This document shows, piece by piece, positions 12,801 to 27,800 of a DNA stretch of 64,000 nt (within the stretch, counting starts at the first letter, position 1; each line of letters opens with the position of its first letter). The notes below the pieces were generated by a model. The model was not told where the DNA came from, did not search any database, and saw only the letters and a program-made list of their open reading frames with translations. Source of the DNA: Ornithodoros turicata (Eukaryota; Arthropoda; Arachnida; Ixodida; Argasidae); contig NC_088210.1 in NCBI RefSeq assembly GCF_037126465.1, positions 24,887,511 through 24,951,510 of the forward strand, written 5' to 3'. Position numbers and translations under genes: made by a program.

Positions 12801-15800
12801 AGATGTTGCCTTAGGTAAGGTCCGCTGATCAGACACAGCTTACACTCTGAGGGAGAGAGAGAGAGAAAAAAATAGAGTAATTTCTGTAATTTAAGGAGAG
12901 TTGATGCATTACTACAACCACCAGTCCCTTTTGGGACTAAATGCGCGAACGTTTATGCGAAGTCTAGGGACTATTTATTTATTTTATTTAGACAATACTA
13001 TCGACCAATAGGGCCAGAGCGTTTCATTTTCCACAGAGTATTTACAGTGATGGGGAGTAATATTCAGGGTCAGTGGACAAAAACGTGAAGTAAAGGACCT
13101 TTTCACAACTCTTCCGCGCATGCTGTGTGACCCTGGCGGCGCCGAAGAGGGTTCCCCACATATTCAATAGATGGCGCCCATATGGCGCCGGCTGTAGGGT
13201 GCCTCAATACTAGCTCCCTAGCTTCAGACACCATGCTTTGGCGTGCGCTGATCGGGTTTCGCTGGGCAGCCCCCAGGATACGACGCGAGTGTGAATAAGG
13301 CCCATTGCAAATCAGGGGACTAGTAGCTGTAATTCCTCCACAACTGGGTCTCTCTCTCTCTCGTCAGAGTGTATGATGACGAGGATATAGTCGTTGAGGA
13401 ACTCCTGCAGTCGCTTATGAATAGCAAACGCCCTAACACAATATCTGTCTGTACGAACGTCTCACGTACGAATAGGGTAAGCAATGAATATTGAAGTTTT
13501 ATTGTGTTCAGAGTACGCGTATATGAAAACAGCCTCGAAGAGGGACTGTGTCATACGACGAGGGGCATATGTCTATAGCGTGTAAGCAGAACCGCTGTAC
13601 GGTTGGTAAGTAGCATCAGCAATCATGTTGCGATCGGCAACAAACAGACTGATGGACTGCTGATAATCTCCATCTGCTGCCATCAAGTCAATCACAAGGT
13701 GGTATGTGGAAGCATTACGAACCTTCCAGTAATTTCCTCCTTTATGTCCAGTTACTTCTTCAATACCAAGCATGATGTTGTCTAGAAGCTGGAAGCAACG
13801 GCGGTATGCAATACCAAGTTTACAAATTACAATTAAATTACAAATTACAAGCAAATTACAATCAATATGCGTTAGACCCGTGTGTGTCATTCACTGGCAC
13901 ACTGCAGTTTGATAGCAGCGACTTCAGAATTTCAAGTATCAATGACCCCACCTTGCTGTTGATCTCTGTGATAAGCTTGTCATCTCCAGATTGATGCAGT
14001 CGAATCTTGAGGAGATTCACCAAAGGCTTGACTGATGCACCCTAAATGTCAAACGGTGACTGTTCAGATGGAAACAGTCGGAATAGAAACGGCCGGTACA
14101 ACAGAATCATAATGGTGTGTAGGCCTATTAATTTAACAAACTATTTGAATAAAACCGCTCAACTCGATTGTGTCTACTTGATACTACTTGATTTGTGTCT
14201 GGTCACATAAAATCAGTAATTAGTTCATTTATCAATTACACCAACAGCTTTTAATACAGGTCACTGATCCACGATGTTGAATGACCTGATGACGATAGTA
14301 AAAAAGCCAGACAATTAGTCTAAGTGAACATTCCAACTCTCCATAAATCTAAGTGATTGGTCTAAGTGAACCATTGAGTGAGTGATTGGTCTAAGTGAAC
14401 ATTCCAACTCTCTTTACATTTACATAACTTAACATTACATAACACTTCTAACGGCTCAAATTAGTTAGGAAATTACATACATATTATACTACTGACATAT
14501 GACGCGATACAATATTTAAATATTTAACTTGACAGATTAGTCCGTGCTATAATTCGGGCCAACATCAGCGCCTCATCCGCAAAAGAGTAGCACTATATAA
14601 ATGTTGTATCCACAGCCTGCAATTTATGCTACAGCCTCCACGCGGCATAAAATATTGGCACGAAGCCAAAATAGAAAGAAAGAAAAGAAGAGAGAGAGAA
14701 AATCTCATGCAAAGAACAGGCACGGAAGAACGCTGTCTTTTAGGGGGATATATAACATCATATTTCCCTGACGTGATAAGATCTGACCCTGCATCATTCC
14801 ACCATGGTGCTTTCCGCTCGCTCTCTCGCTCTCTCTCTCTCGCCGGATCAACCATGGCAATATTATTCGACTTCAGAGACATTCAAAAAGCAAAGTCATC
14901 GTAAACAAATTTTGCCACGCTTGACGAAACGGTTTACCAGCTTCTTCGCATGACCTTTTACAGGACAAAGAACGCCAGAATGATGACGCGATACAATGCA
15001 AGGAATTGTTGAATGACATTCGATTTGCTCCTCGAGAAATGGAGAAAATGGCAACGTCAGTCGGTAAAACATTCTGGCAACAACAAAGAAATTGAAAAGA
15101 GCGATATCGTAAAAAAAGAAGAGGAAGATGATGATGAAGGATTGGATTACCCTTATGGATTTTTCATCAGGTTTGGAACCGGCGCACGGCAAATACCTTG
15201 GGCAAAAAAGACAGCTCGCCGAAAGACGTTATTTCCGGGGTTTCCGGTTTTACAATATAAACATATTTTATATCTCATCTGCGATGCCCCATCCCGGCCA
15301 TCAAGTTTGAAAGCCTTATCTGTATACATATTGAGGGTATTGGGTTTTATAGCTAGTTTGCACGAGCCTTCGTATCTTTAATGGCGAAGTTATTAAAACC
15401 CTCGGCGCGCGTTAAGGATGATCGATGGCCAAACGCATTCAGGCTGACTGACCTTACGCGATGTATCGACTCCGAATTATTATGCTATTAACACCTGATT
15501 ACACATTAAGAGAGAGAAAGAGAGAGAAATCAGTATATATGGCAGCAATTAGAGCTCCTATACTCCCCATTTTCGATCCTTGGCCCTGAAGTGTACTTCA
15601 GACACTGCAAATAGTCCCTAAAACCTCGCATAGACTTACATTTAGTCGGGAGAGGGACTAACGATTACGCTAACGCATCTGATTCCCAAAAGGAGTCAAA
15701 GTTTTTTTTTTTTTTTTTTCCTTGGAGTGTAGTTACGACAATAGTAATCGCACCCCTACACCGCATTATTGCCAAACTCCGATAATTGAACAGAGTATAA

Positions 15801-18800
15801 TACGATGGTTTTGCTAACTGGATAAATATTTATGCGACTCAAATAGATTGAATTCACGTAATAGAGCAAATGGACAAAAAGAGAAAGGAACGACGTTTCG
15901 GCAGCTGTACGAGCTTCACCACAAGCACACGCTATATAGGCTGTTGAAGATGAGGAAACTTTTTTGTCATCTTTATCTTTAATCTATCTCATCCTTCTTT
16001 CATCGTTTGTTAGTTTATAATTTATTTCCTAATTCTTTTCTTTTTTATTTATCATGTTATTTCATTTATTTTCTTTCTTTGCGGAATAGCAAGCCGACGT
16101 CCCGTTTGGCTGACCTTCCCCCGTTTTTTTCCCCCTTTCGTCTAATAAATATATCCCCCCCTTTTTTTATGAATAGAGCGTGTTCCGCGGCTTTTTGGGA
16201 AACGCTAAATGCTGGAAACGAAGAAAAAGCAGAGGTGAACGAGAAACGTCATTTTTCACTACACTCTGAAAGAAACCAGTCCTTTTGTGGACAGCTAGAA
16301 GCATTCAAACGACCATTGCTTATACGAGGACTGTTTGCAGGCTGGGGATTAAATTTCAGTGCCAGGGGACTAAAATGAGGTGTGATTGCCATCTATGGGG
16401 AGCAGAAGCTGCAACTGCTCCACAATTTACTGCTTTTCCCTTTAGGATGTGCACATACAGTACTCCCAAAATATACGGCCGAAGTGCGAGTCTCACCGAC
16501 TGACCAAATAATGGACGCGGTTATAAACCTACGTTATTGCGTTCGCAGAGTACTATCACCGAAATGATATACAATGGACCAGCAGAGATGAACGGAAGCA
16601 CCTTCAAATGCATATCTGCGTGGTGCACAACACTGAACCTGCGGGCGCCGTTCGCGGCTGCGAGCAAGTATAAGGGAAAACACTCAGTTCGGGTAGCCCG
16701 ACAGGGAGGGACTTCTCCCTCTACTTCTTCGATTGTATATTACCTCTGTACAAAGGGGGCGGAATGGAGATTATACTGTCTGGGCGTTTGCTTTTGCTGT
16801 AGTCTTTGCTGTCTCGTAGGTAAAGGAGTAACAGAAGCGGTTGCAAAGAACATAACCATAATATCTGTATTTTATATCGCAGGTAGGTGTTCTCGCGTGA
16901 GTTACTACTGAAAGTGGTGACGTAACGGGAGGGGAAACGGTACTGTACTGTATCAGTACTGTTCCTTTTTCTTTTGTAGAACACACTCGTATCTGAAAGA
17001 AAGGCATACATTGATTTCGAGCTTGTTGTATACACTATCAATGTATTTACTGTATGAGTTCATATTGGTTGCAACAATGACAGAATGATATGCATCCCGT
17101 GTCCATCTGCCCATGATTCTGCCCCCATAGTTTTGATTGTAGGTTGGATTGGATCGAATTGGATTGGACTGGATTGGAGCTGTCAAAAATGAGGATCCCG
17201 CTTAGAAACACTCATGTCTCTAAAGAAATCAACTGAACCTAACTGAAATCGATTGTCCTCTGAAAGTTACAATAACGGCACAAAGACTAATAGCTGCAGT
17301 GAGACAGTAATATCATTTACAGCCACTGATCACTTACAGCTTTATCCCTAACAGCAACTGCTATATCCCACGTTAAATGCGAGGCTTACCTGTATAAAAA
17401 CCGTAAATAGGACTATGAAAAGCGTCGCTGTGACGAACACTTCGTAGTTGATGAACTTGCAGGAATTCAACATGATGACCAGAGAGAATGCAACGGCACC
17501 GCGAAGGCCTCCGTAGGCCTGCGTAGAACGAAACTCATAGTTGTGACCTAGAGGGGAAAACATGAGGTTCGAACGCGTCGAATAGTGTGTGTATTGTGGC
17601 GCCGCCCCTCTCGTGTACGGAATGAAGAAACGTAAATGTGATGAGCAGCTTCGTTATTTTTTTACATCAGCTGAAAAGCGACAATCCAGCATGGAAATAT
17701 TTGTCCCAAAGTGGCTTTAAGCGCGGTCCAGAATGGACCCCTGTTCTCGCTTACCTTCGAGGCAGGGGTGGGCAGTAATACTCATATTGTGTATTATGAT
17801 GCATACGCTTGACAGAAATTAGTATTATAATACTAATGATACTTTGATTGTGAGGTATTAAATACAACAACAACAACAACTACTACTACTACATGAATGT
17901 CGGTGGGATGAGGTGATTACATACATAAGGCATACTTCTGCGTACTACGCGAGCAATACATTGATCTTCAACCCGCTAGTTACAGAGAGAGAGAAAAAAA
18001 AGGCAGAACTATGCACAATCTTTGTACTACTTGCGGCCCTTCATTGTCATTTTACATCCCAAGCAGTCCCGTCGGCATTGGGGAAGTGGGCCTCAATCCA
18101 GCTGGCGAATTTCCTCATTCATCATCATCATCAGTATATTTGTTGTTGCGGCAGTCGTTCTCCAATCACGTTTTGCTTTAGGTGACTAGTACGTGCCTTA
18201 TTTGTTATGAAACGTTCCTCGGACATGGGCTTGCTGAAATGAGCGACAAAGTGACGCGCGCTAGGTATATGACCTATAGGACAGTCTCTCGGTAAATATT
18301 AAATCTCTTATAGCGTTATAATACACATAACGCTTCAGTTTTGTGCTGTATAGTTAGTGCTCAAAGTTTTCGGATTTGTCCGAAAAAATCCGAAAAGCAT
18401 ACGCCGATCAAATTTAAAGCAATTCGGATCTATCCGAAAACATCGCCTTTTGGGTGTTCGAGCACGAAAGCTTGTACGATAATAAACACGGTAGTTTCGA
18501 TACTTTTATCTCTATCACTTCTGTCGACCGTACTTAGGTCAGTTTCGACATTACCAGGCGTTATCCAGTAACCGAAAACTCGGCAACAAAAAGCAAGTTC
18601 GTGATGGTTGGTTGACGGGGTACGTCTCCCTTCGTGTCAAGACTGCCTCGCATCGCGGGTTAGTGGTCACAGCGAAGGATGGCTATATTGTCCCAAGCCT
18701 GCATTGCGACATTCCCTCACTAACCAATGCGGGAAGCGTCCGTGTTACGCGGACGAACTTCCATTCTTGCCTAGAAGCACATCAACGTTGAAATCTCCGA

Positions 18801-21800
18801 ATATGGTCCCCTTTTCAGAGACTCTACTCGACGTGAGGGCATTTTGAAGTCATTTCGGCCATTTCCCAGGTCCATACTTGGAAAATATACAGCGTCTAAG
18901 GTTTTCCTTTTCGTCTGAGGATCATACTTCCTTCCTCAAAGTAGACGAGGGAGCACGGATGGCATAAATCGTCTTCGTGAAAGGACAGCTAGTTATTGCA
19001 ATAAGGACACTGCATGGGACGCAAGCGAAAGCTGGCTTGGGACTGTGTCAAGGTATATACCCGGATTTCGAGATGGCCATGTCGACGCGTGATCGTGATA
19101 CGTACATATGTCGTTCTCCGCAAATTCTGCCGCATGACAGTATAAGCCCTTTTGCGAGACAGTTTCTCATTCTTCGTATGAGTATGTCGTTTAAAAGCCG
19201 TCGCTCGATCTCCGAATTTCGCATATTACCTCAGTCGTAAAAAATAAACTCCGAAAAACTCCGAACTTTGTGAAAATAAACTTCAAAATCACCCTCCAAG
19301 TATATGACAAACAAATGCACTCCGAAAACCTGGAACCCTATAGTTATAATACAGACAGAAATACATTCAGAGAATGTGTATTATAATACAAATTGCTGTC
19401 AAAGGTATTACAGAAATAGTATAATACAACCATACTTCGAGGTAGGATATATAGATACTATAAGTATTGTGTTGCTTTGCCGATAGCAAAGCACGCGTTC
19501 TGACTCGAGGCATAGTAATCTGTTTAGTACGAGAGCACAGATGGCACAACCAAAGCAGCTCTGTGAAAACACTTGGCTAAATTAGATTTCTTCTGGGTCT
19601 CCTCTTCAGTATTCGTTACCAGAATGCCGGAGGTTCGCTTTCTATCGAACGCAGCTGGTAAGGTGAAAGACAAGTAACCCAGATATAACGAACCTCCAGC
19701 TCCCAAAGTAAATATACTTTAAAAGAGCTTCAATACGCCTCGGGCATTATTTGCTGTCATTATTGTCGGCTGGTACGAACATAACGGAGCGCTAACGGCG
19801 AACGGAATAAAAGATATCGGAATACCTTTTGCGAGCCGCACCTTTCAATATTTGTAAGGGAACGGCAAAAATAACGGCCAAATGTAATCCGAAAAATGGT
19901 TCGCACTGGAATAAAAATAAATAAATAAAAAGGAATGAAAAAGTAAGAGAAACTCGCGACTTCGGAAGCAAAAAAGTACAGGACGCAAAGCTCGGCAAAG
20001 CGGGATCGTGATTCTTGGCCGTCTCGAACAGTTTTTCCCTTGCGCTTACTTAGGGTCGTGGACGGACTGCAAACATGCTCTTTCCGCTGTGCCGTGTCCG
20101 CTGTTTACGGGTCTCGAGCACGCGAGATGCCGCTCGGCGAAGGTGCACAGAGAAAACCCAATGACATCACGTGAGAGCGGCGTCCACATTTCATTCGTGC
20201 TTGCGTTCCATCCAGGTAAGTTCCCTAACCCGACGCCATACATGCAACCGCGTTCGAATAAACGTCAGACGCATGCGGCGTTAGGTTAGACGTTACATAA
20301 GATTATATTAGATTAGATCACTCCATGTATTTGCTGTTGTTGCGAAAACAAGGGGACAGACTGTCGAGCGCTAGACATTCGACGTGGGATATTCTATTGT
20401 CTACAGAGGATAGTCTGACTTTACTACCAGCTACCGGATTGCCAACGCAATCCAATCGAGAATGACATCACCGTATACACTCTCTACTGTCCATTCCTTT
20501 TTGGTACATACTTCCTATAGGGTACAAAAATAATATTGCTATACCATTATGAACTGCTCTTCTAGGTTGATCCTCCTGACACGGCCGAAGGTGTTGACAA
20601 GATACGTGAGTCCAAACACGGCTGGAAAAAGAACGTAAAGTATGTAGGGCAGGTATCCGGCATAATAATGCCCATTTCCTGCGGCTGTGTTGGTATATAA
20701 GGTTCACTCACTGAGAAATCTATAGATGAGACAGAGGACAGTGGCCCAGAGGACGAAACCCGTGTTCCAATTGTGCGGCTTGTTCACCAGCACAATACCC
20801 AGGAAGATGAAGATGACAGTGTCCGATACTGCACTGCATGGAGCAACCCATTGGCGTTACTAGTTGTGTTTGTTTGATTTTTTCTTCCGCACAACAGACG
20901 AGGCTCCTAACCTTAACATCTTCGTAAAATACTTGACTGTTGTGTAAGATTTCCTCGAAATGTTTCCCATAGCGTATTGCACTTGCAGAAGGCCGCAGCA
21001 TATTATGCTAAAAAGAGAACACGACGGGTTATACGAGATCACGGAGGAAGAGAGAGACAGAAGCATCGGCGGACATGGAGTTCACTCGACAATGAAGAAA
21101 GAAGCTACACAGGTAAAAGAAAAGAAGTAGTAAGCGGGAAGTATACGTTTGACTCTGTGGAACCAATGCCATCTCAAGAACGCCGACGATGCGGAGAGAG
21201 AGCTCCCATTGGTCTCCTCAAACGATTTGTCCAATCACTGCGCGGGAGATCGTTTGAGGAGACCAATCTGAGGCCTCTCCGCAGAAGGGGAGGGAGGAAA
21301 GCGTAAATTGCAGTTTCTTTCACTCATAAATCATTCAATAGCCTTTGTCGCTGCTGCGCCATTAAAATACTAATCATCATCATCATTCAATTTTCGCACT
21401 TTAGTGCCCTTTCATGTCTCCTCGCACTGCTTCGCCACATGGACGTTTACCGTGTAGCGACATTCCCCAGAATACGCCAGCGGAATATGCGAAAAACGTC
21501 ATAGCTTTTTGCTGTCACGTGGGCGCAAGCGTTCAACGTCGTGTCTTCACGTACACTGCTTACCGTGGGAAATATCCTGCGACACAGCTACAAGATATTC
21601 CGTACCAGACGACACGAAAAGACGCAGACGGTGCCGTCTGCAAAGTGTCGTCTGCTAAGCGCGCAGTACACCATTGCCTATATTCCGGCAGTGTGTGAAT
21701 ACTCAACATAGCACCGGGCGGAACTTCGGCTCCGTGAGCAGTGTGTTTGCTTTTTCTTCCACTAGAATCTTGCGTGAGGATGTCGCTCGTGTGAATACAC

Positions 21801-24800
21801 GAATAGAGTCGGGACGTCGTCAGCTTCAGCCGATCGTCGCAGACGACTTCAAAGTTGACTACTTCTGGCTACAAATGGTTTCACATGCGGTTGATGGCGG
21901 CTCGTCTCCGTCGTTGGGGCCAACCGAAGCGCAGTCGTGATTGGCGGACTCTTAATGACTACGCTACGTCGTTTAAGCGATCTGGCTTTGTTTACTCTAG
22001 ATGATGTCTGTCGAACACTAAGACAAACACGCAGTGCAGATTAAAGGGTGACTCTATCTGCACGTCACCTTTTCCCGCATTCTTATTGCCTTAGTTCCTC
22101 CCTTAGATCTCAGTGTCCTCGACAGTGGTCAAGCGTAAGTGGTTCGCACATGCACTGTAAATGCACCGCCACCGAATGCACTCAGTGCACAGAAGGTGTG
22201 ACGTGCTACAAAGAACAGCACCATACATTCAACTATCATGTGTTCTCGGACATTCGCACCCTGTCATACACCCTATCAAAAAAGGGGGTATATTGGGGAG
22301 AAATTCCATCTTTTAGTCACCCACATTGCGATGGCTTCAGATTTTAGTTCCCTGGCCCTGAAATTTACTCCTCAACACTGCAAATATTCCCTAAATTTCG
22401 CACATTCTTCCGTGCATTTAGTCCCGAAAGGGAGTAAGGGTACTGGCAATGCTATGTATGGCAAGCTATGGCAAGTAATGATAGTCCCAAAGGAGACTAA
22501 CATTACTCCTTTTCACAAATTGTACTATCTCTCAGCTATATATGCCAAACGCTAATATTATTACTCTTGTGCATTTACCTTATGATTCCGGAGAAATGAA
22601 CGAGTTCCGCAATGAGATAGGAGAAGTAGGCGATACCCAGCACCGCCAACGGTTCCACCACTGTCAACGGAAAGGAAATAATTTCGTTGCATTTCATCGC
22701 AATTCCACAGTGCGGGTGTACACGATAATCGCATTAGTGTCTACAGAAAGCAAGTATACTTGAGCGCACTATACCTCGAACTTCACTCGTGTACTTAGTA
22801 ATTACAGCAGTTAGCATTCCCATGATGCAACCGATGGCGATTGCCCCAAAGCTAACGGATAGAAAAGCTGCTATTCCTATTCCAATCTGTAAAGGAAACA
22901 GTTTCGATCGGCAGATTAATGAAAACTTCTTTTGTGCCGGAAGAAGCGTACGAACCTGCCGAGCGGTGATTTCACTCCCGAAAAAACCCACCATCATGTT
23001 GTACAGCACGACCGTCACCGCGTCTGAAAAAAATAATGTACGTGTTGTGAACAAAGGAAATGACGCAAAGGAAATGACGTCGTTTTATCATAGGCTAGAG
23101 GAACTGACCGTTGAGCAAGGACTCTCCAAACACCAAGAAGTACAACGATTTGTTGACTCCCACCTCTTGGAATATTGCTAGAACCTGCAAGAAATCAAAC
23201 CCAAAAAAGCCACTTCCGTTAACGTGTGTTTCTCCTCGAAATATATCGCCAAGTAAGGTCAATTATGCATCCCAACAGACATCTCCTTTCGCGTGACATC
23301 TGTTCATTTGGTAAGACAATTAGCTGCGAAAAATTATTATCTATTTATCTAACCTGTTTTTCTGTTCCGTTTACCCCGCGGGGCATGAGCCTGTACTAGC
23401 GAGAGCTATTGGACACGCCACACGGTTTCCTTGTTCCTTGTTTTTTAGTGATCACAAATAAATAAATAAATAAATAAAAATAAATAAAATTGCTCACCAG
23501 ATCTGCATATCCAGATTTCTACCCTCTTACTCTCCCCCTCTCCCTATCTTTCTTTCTCTCTGCATCTCAGCAAGAACTTGGCGCTCGTTTGGTGCTGTGT
23601 GTCTCGTGCTCCAGGGTTGTCTTAAGTGGTGATGCAGCGAATGATGGCTTAAGTGGAGTACTGCACACAGGGGGCCTCGACCACCTCATCCCATCGCTGC
23701 TTGCCTTGCTCGCTCTGCTTTGGCTCTCTTCATTTTCGATTGCAACGCACTGCCGCCTTCCCAAGGCACTGATCTAAGTCGATCTTCAGACTCCATTGCG
23801 ACAGCGCAGCGAATATTCGCTAAAACAGCCGCGCAAAGACTTGCTTGGCTTCTCCTGCATACATTGCGCCAATGCAGCGAAAGCACGCTGTACAGGAGGT
23901 CGGTACGGATCAACGGACACCCACTTTGTTTGACTTTACTCTCTGTTTGCAGAACGCATTCTGCAGTATTCACCGTCCGCGACGTGGTCACACGAGAGCG
24001 ACATTTGCCTTTCTTTGTATGTTGTTATTTATTTATTTTTTTTATGCTCAACGACTTCAGACTTTGCAAAATTCGCTTAACAGTCGTGCATAACTTTTTT
24101 GTAACGCTCCGCGTGTTTAGTTCATTCTTGTAATCCGACACTGTGCACGTTCCAAAAGCGGACAAAGAGGGCGGATTGAATTGGAGCGCAGTGTGCGCGC
24201 TGACTTTTTCTATCGAATTCACGTAATTCACGTGTTCGGAGAACGTACTCAAAACTACCCTCGTTCCCAGTCGCCATGTTGCCAAGCGTGGTCCAGACAG
24301 GCTTCTTACTTGTCTTGGCTTGTGGCACTTGCCAACTGATCGTGGACCACAACGCAACGATTTTGTGAAATAATCTAGTATTTCTCTAGTTTCGAAAAAA
24401 AAAATATATAACGAATGTACCTGCATATACAGGGTGTCCCAGAAAACGTGTCATTGAATTATAATAAAAAAACTACGCCACCTAGAATCATGCTGTCAAC
24501 AGCATTTGTTCTTATTGGGTTTTTGCCACCTCCTAATGTGAATGTCATGTCATGTCAAGTTTAATTATGTAAATATTTGCGAAATGAACTCGGAAATTTG
24601 CCAAGTAAAGGTCACTTTTTTACCCCACCAATATGAAGAGCGTGCCGAATTTACTCAAATTCATGATAATTCACAGTGATTTCACGAGCTATCCCATCCG
24701 AAAAAATAGCCGAATATCATGCTTTTCGGAGCACCGGACCATAGCGCGCGATGACTTTTTGAGCGCAATCGCTCTCAGTGCGACGAAAGGAGGTTCCGAA

Positions 24801-27800
24801 GCCAGCCCACAGAGTGATAGTAGAAAAAGTAACAGTTCCTAAAATGGGGGAGGGAAAGCATTATCCCAGCGAAAGTCGGACGTGATAAGCCGTGCCTGTT
24901 TTATCTCTTTCTGCGATGTCGGGGAGGGCTGGGTTTCCAACCTCCTTTCGTAGGACTGACAAAGATTGCGCTGAAAAATTCATCGTGCGCTATTCTGTGC
25001 GACTTCCGTAGAGCACGATGTTCGGCTATTTTTTCCGATGGGATAGCCCCTGAATATCCCTGTCAATTATCATTAATTTGACTAAATTAGACACGCTCTT
25101 CACATTGGTGGGGTAAAAAAGTGACATTTACTAGGCAAATTTCCGACTGAAGCTCGCAAAAATTTACATAATTAAACTAACGTTACACGACATTCACACG
25201 TGGAGGTGGCAAAAACCCAGTAAGAACAAATGCCATTGACCGCATGACTCTAGGTGGTGTAGTTTTTTTTTATTATAATTCAATGACACGTTTTCTGGGA
25301 CACCCTGTATAGCTTCAGATGTTGGGGCCCTGGTGTCTTAATAATCAGCGACAGTGACATCATTTACTAATCTCTTTTTTTCTTCTTCTTCTTCTTTTGC
25401 TTCGTGTAGCTTCGTGTACACACGAACGACGTCCGGTGCGAATGTCATTGGCTGGGAATGCCATTCAATTTGCTCTGTGACAGGGGTAACAAGTTACAAA
25501 TTAACGAGGGTCAAAATTAGCGGCCGGCTGTCGTTTGTTTCTTTTCTCTCTTACGCGCCTTTATCGCATTAGCGGCATTGTCCCACTGCACCTCGTGAGG
25601 CACGCAAGTAACCTTGTCCAACCAGACGGAAGGCAACCCTTCTGGCTTTATCACATACGAAAAGGCCATCTGTCCACCTCGGAAACCACGGTAACACTAT
25701 ATTGCCTCCATTTGTCTGAAAGAGACGCCAGACGCACAATCACTTCCTCGACCTTGACATTTGGTTGTGATATACGCCGGCACACTTGCGACCGTACGAT
25801 TAACGCGCTTGAAACACGCGATGTTGATGGGTCTCAATCAAGCATGAGGTCGCTACTGCGGGAAGGAATATATATAAAAGGAAAATAAATGGAAATTCTT
25901 TGAGAACCGAAAGTGGGCTGTCGTGTCTCGGTCGGATATAAATACGTCGCACAAGAATGTGACACAAAAGGGCGAATCACTTTCGCGCAGTAAAAATATA
26001 AGAAGAAAAAAAGTGCGAAACTCAGGGGCACGCTAATACGTGGTTTACCCCTCACCTTCAAAGCGGGTGCGTTCTTCGAGTAGCGAAGGACGCGAACGGT
26101 GCCTGTAACCGTGTGTTCACACGCCCAACATTCCCCAAGATACTCCAGCGGAAGATGCGCAAAGCGTCATAGTTTTCTGCTGTCGCGTACACATACATAT
26201 CGTAGCGCCACACGATATTTCGTAGCAGACGACAGGGCCAGTGGTGTCATCTGCTATGTGCGCAGCACGCCTCTCCCGATATTTCAGCACTGTACGAATG
26301 CTTCATGCGTCGAAACTTCTGCCTCATGAGCATTGTGTTCTTCAACTAGAATATTCTGTGGCGATGACGCGTGAATTCACACGGTAACGTTTGTGTTAGC
26401 CAATTGAACGGACTGTCATAATAAAAGGCTTTTGCACGAGGCAAACTCGATATTGCTCGCGAAAACTGCACAATGGCGTCTCGGATGTGAGCATTTAACC
26501 AATAAGAAAATTCGACTGAGAAAACTTTCGAACAAAACAGTTTTTTTTTTTTTTTTTTTTTTTCGAAGGGCTTTTTGCGAAGGAAGATTCGATTGTAAGG
26601 AGACGACAGATTGCAAAAGGATTCCATTCCTCCGATGGGAAAACGATGCAAGAGTTTGGTCTGCAAAGGTGCAAACAAAATTCGGGTGTTCGAATTGCGT
26701 AATCGATTTTGAGCTGTCAGGCATGAATGGTACGTAGCTCCGCACAGCGGCGTCACCCCTTGGCTGTGAACGTTACATGCAGGCGTAAAGGTAATCGATG
26801 GAACAGGTTTCGTCGTCAGAACTAAGTATATGTGGATACCGTGTATTCAAGCGAGTGATATGCCCACAGGATATTCTAGTGGGAGAAGAAGTGAGAAAAG
26901 GAAAGAGACGCTCAAAAGTGCAAAAGTTCTGCAGCGTCCTATGTTGAGCATTCGCACGGCGCTGCAACACGGGGAGTGCTACTGCGCACGTAGCAGACGA
27001 CACCATCGGCCCTGTCGTCTGCTCCGGAATATCTTGTGGCTGAGCAGCAGGATATTCCTCGTGGTCAGATGATTACGAAGAGACATTACGTTGAGCAACG
27101 CTGCGCAGATAAGCAAAGCCTGATCGCTTAAATGACGTGACGTAACCATTGAGGGTCCGCCAATCACGACCGTGTTTCCGGTGGCCCTAGCTCTGGAGAC
27201 GAGCCATCGTCAGCCGCGTGGGAGACACTGGTAGTCACCCAAAGCCTGTGTCGTCTGCTGCGAGTGGCCGCAGCAGACGACATCCTAACTTTATGTGTTC
27301 ACGGGGTGAAGGAGTGAGAGGAGGCTTAAGCAGGCTTTCTCGCGCTCACGTGACAGCAGAAAGCCATGACGTTGTGCACATCATCCGTCGGAATATTCTG
27401 GGACATGTCGCGCGTGTAAATACACCCACTTCCATTTGTAAACAAGAGGGTGCATCTGCGCATGCGCATAACGCAGACGTCGCTGGTGGGCAAAATGGTG
27501 TAGCAAACCGCATGGTGTGTACGGCGTATTTGGAGTTTCGGTACCGCGTAGCACATCCAATAGCTACACCACTTTGCGGCATGCCTTTAATAGCGGAAAC
27601 ACGCAGTGACTCGATGATCGCGCGATTCTTGCCCACCAAACAGTCCAACAGCGCCGCCGCATCGCTATGACGTCACGCAGTGAAGTGAGTCTATAGTAAA
27701 TACACGGTATACTGGGATGGACGCGTTCACAAAGGTGGTTTGAGGCGAGTAGTGGCGAAGATGAAGGTGTACTCACTGCTACGGGGTCAACGGCCGAGAT

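Noticed and set aside
15013..15381. 122-residue plus-strand frame
   Set aside because: Antisense within NHE intron 17, with no domain and random composition.
26434..26737. Frames with Lys or Phe runs
   Set aside because: Caused by a T23 homopolymer; no supporting coding evidence.
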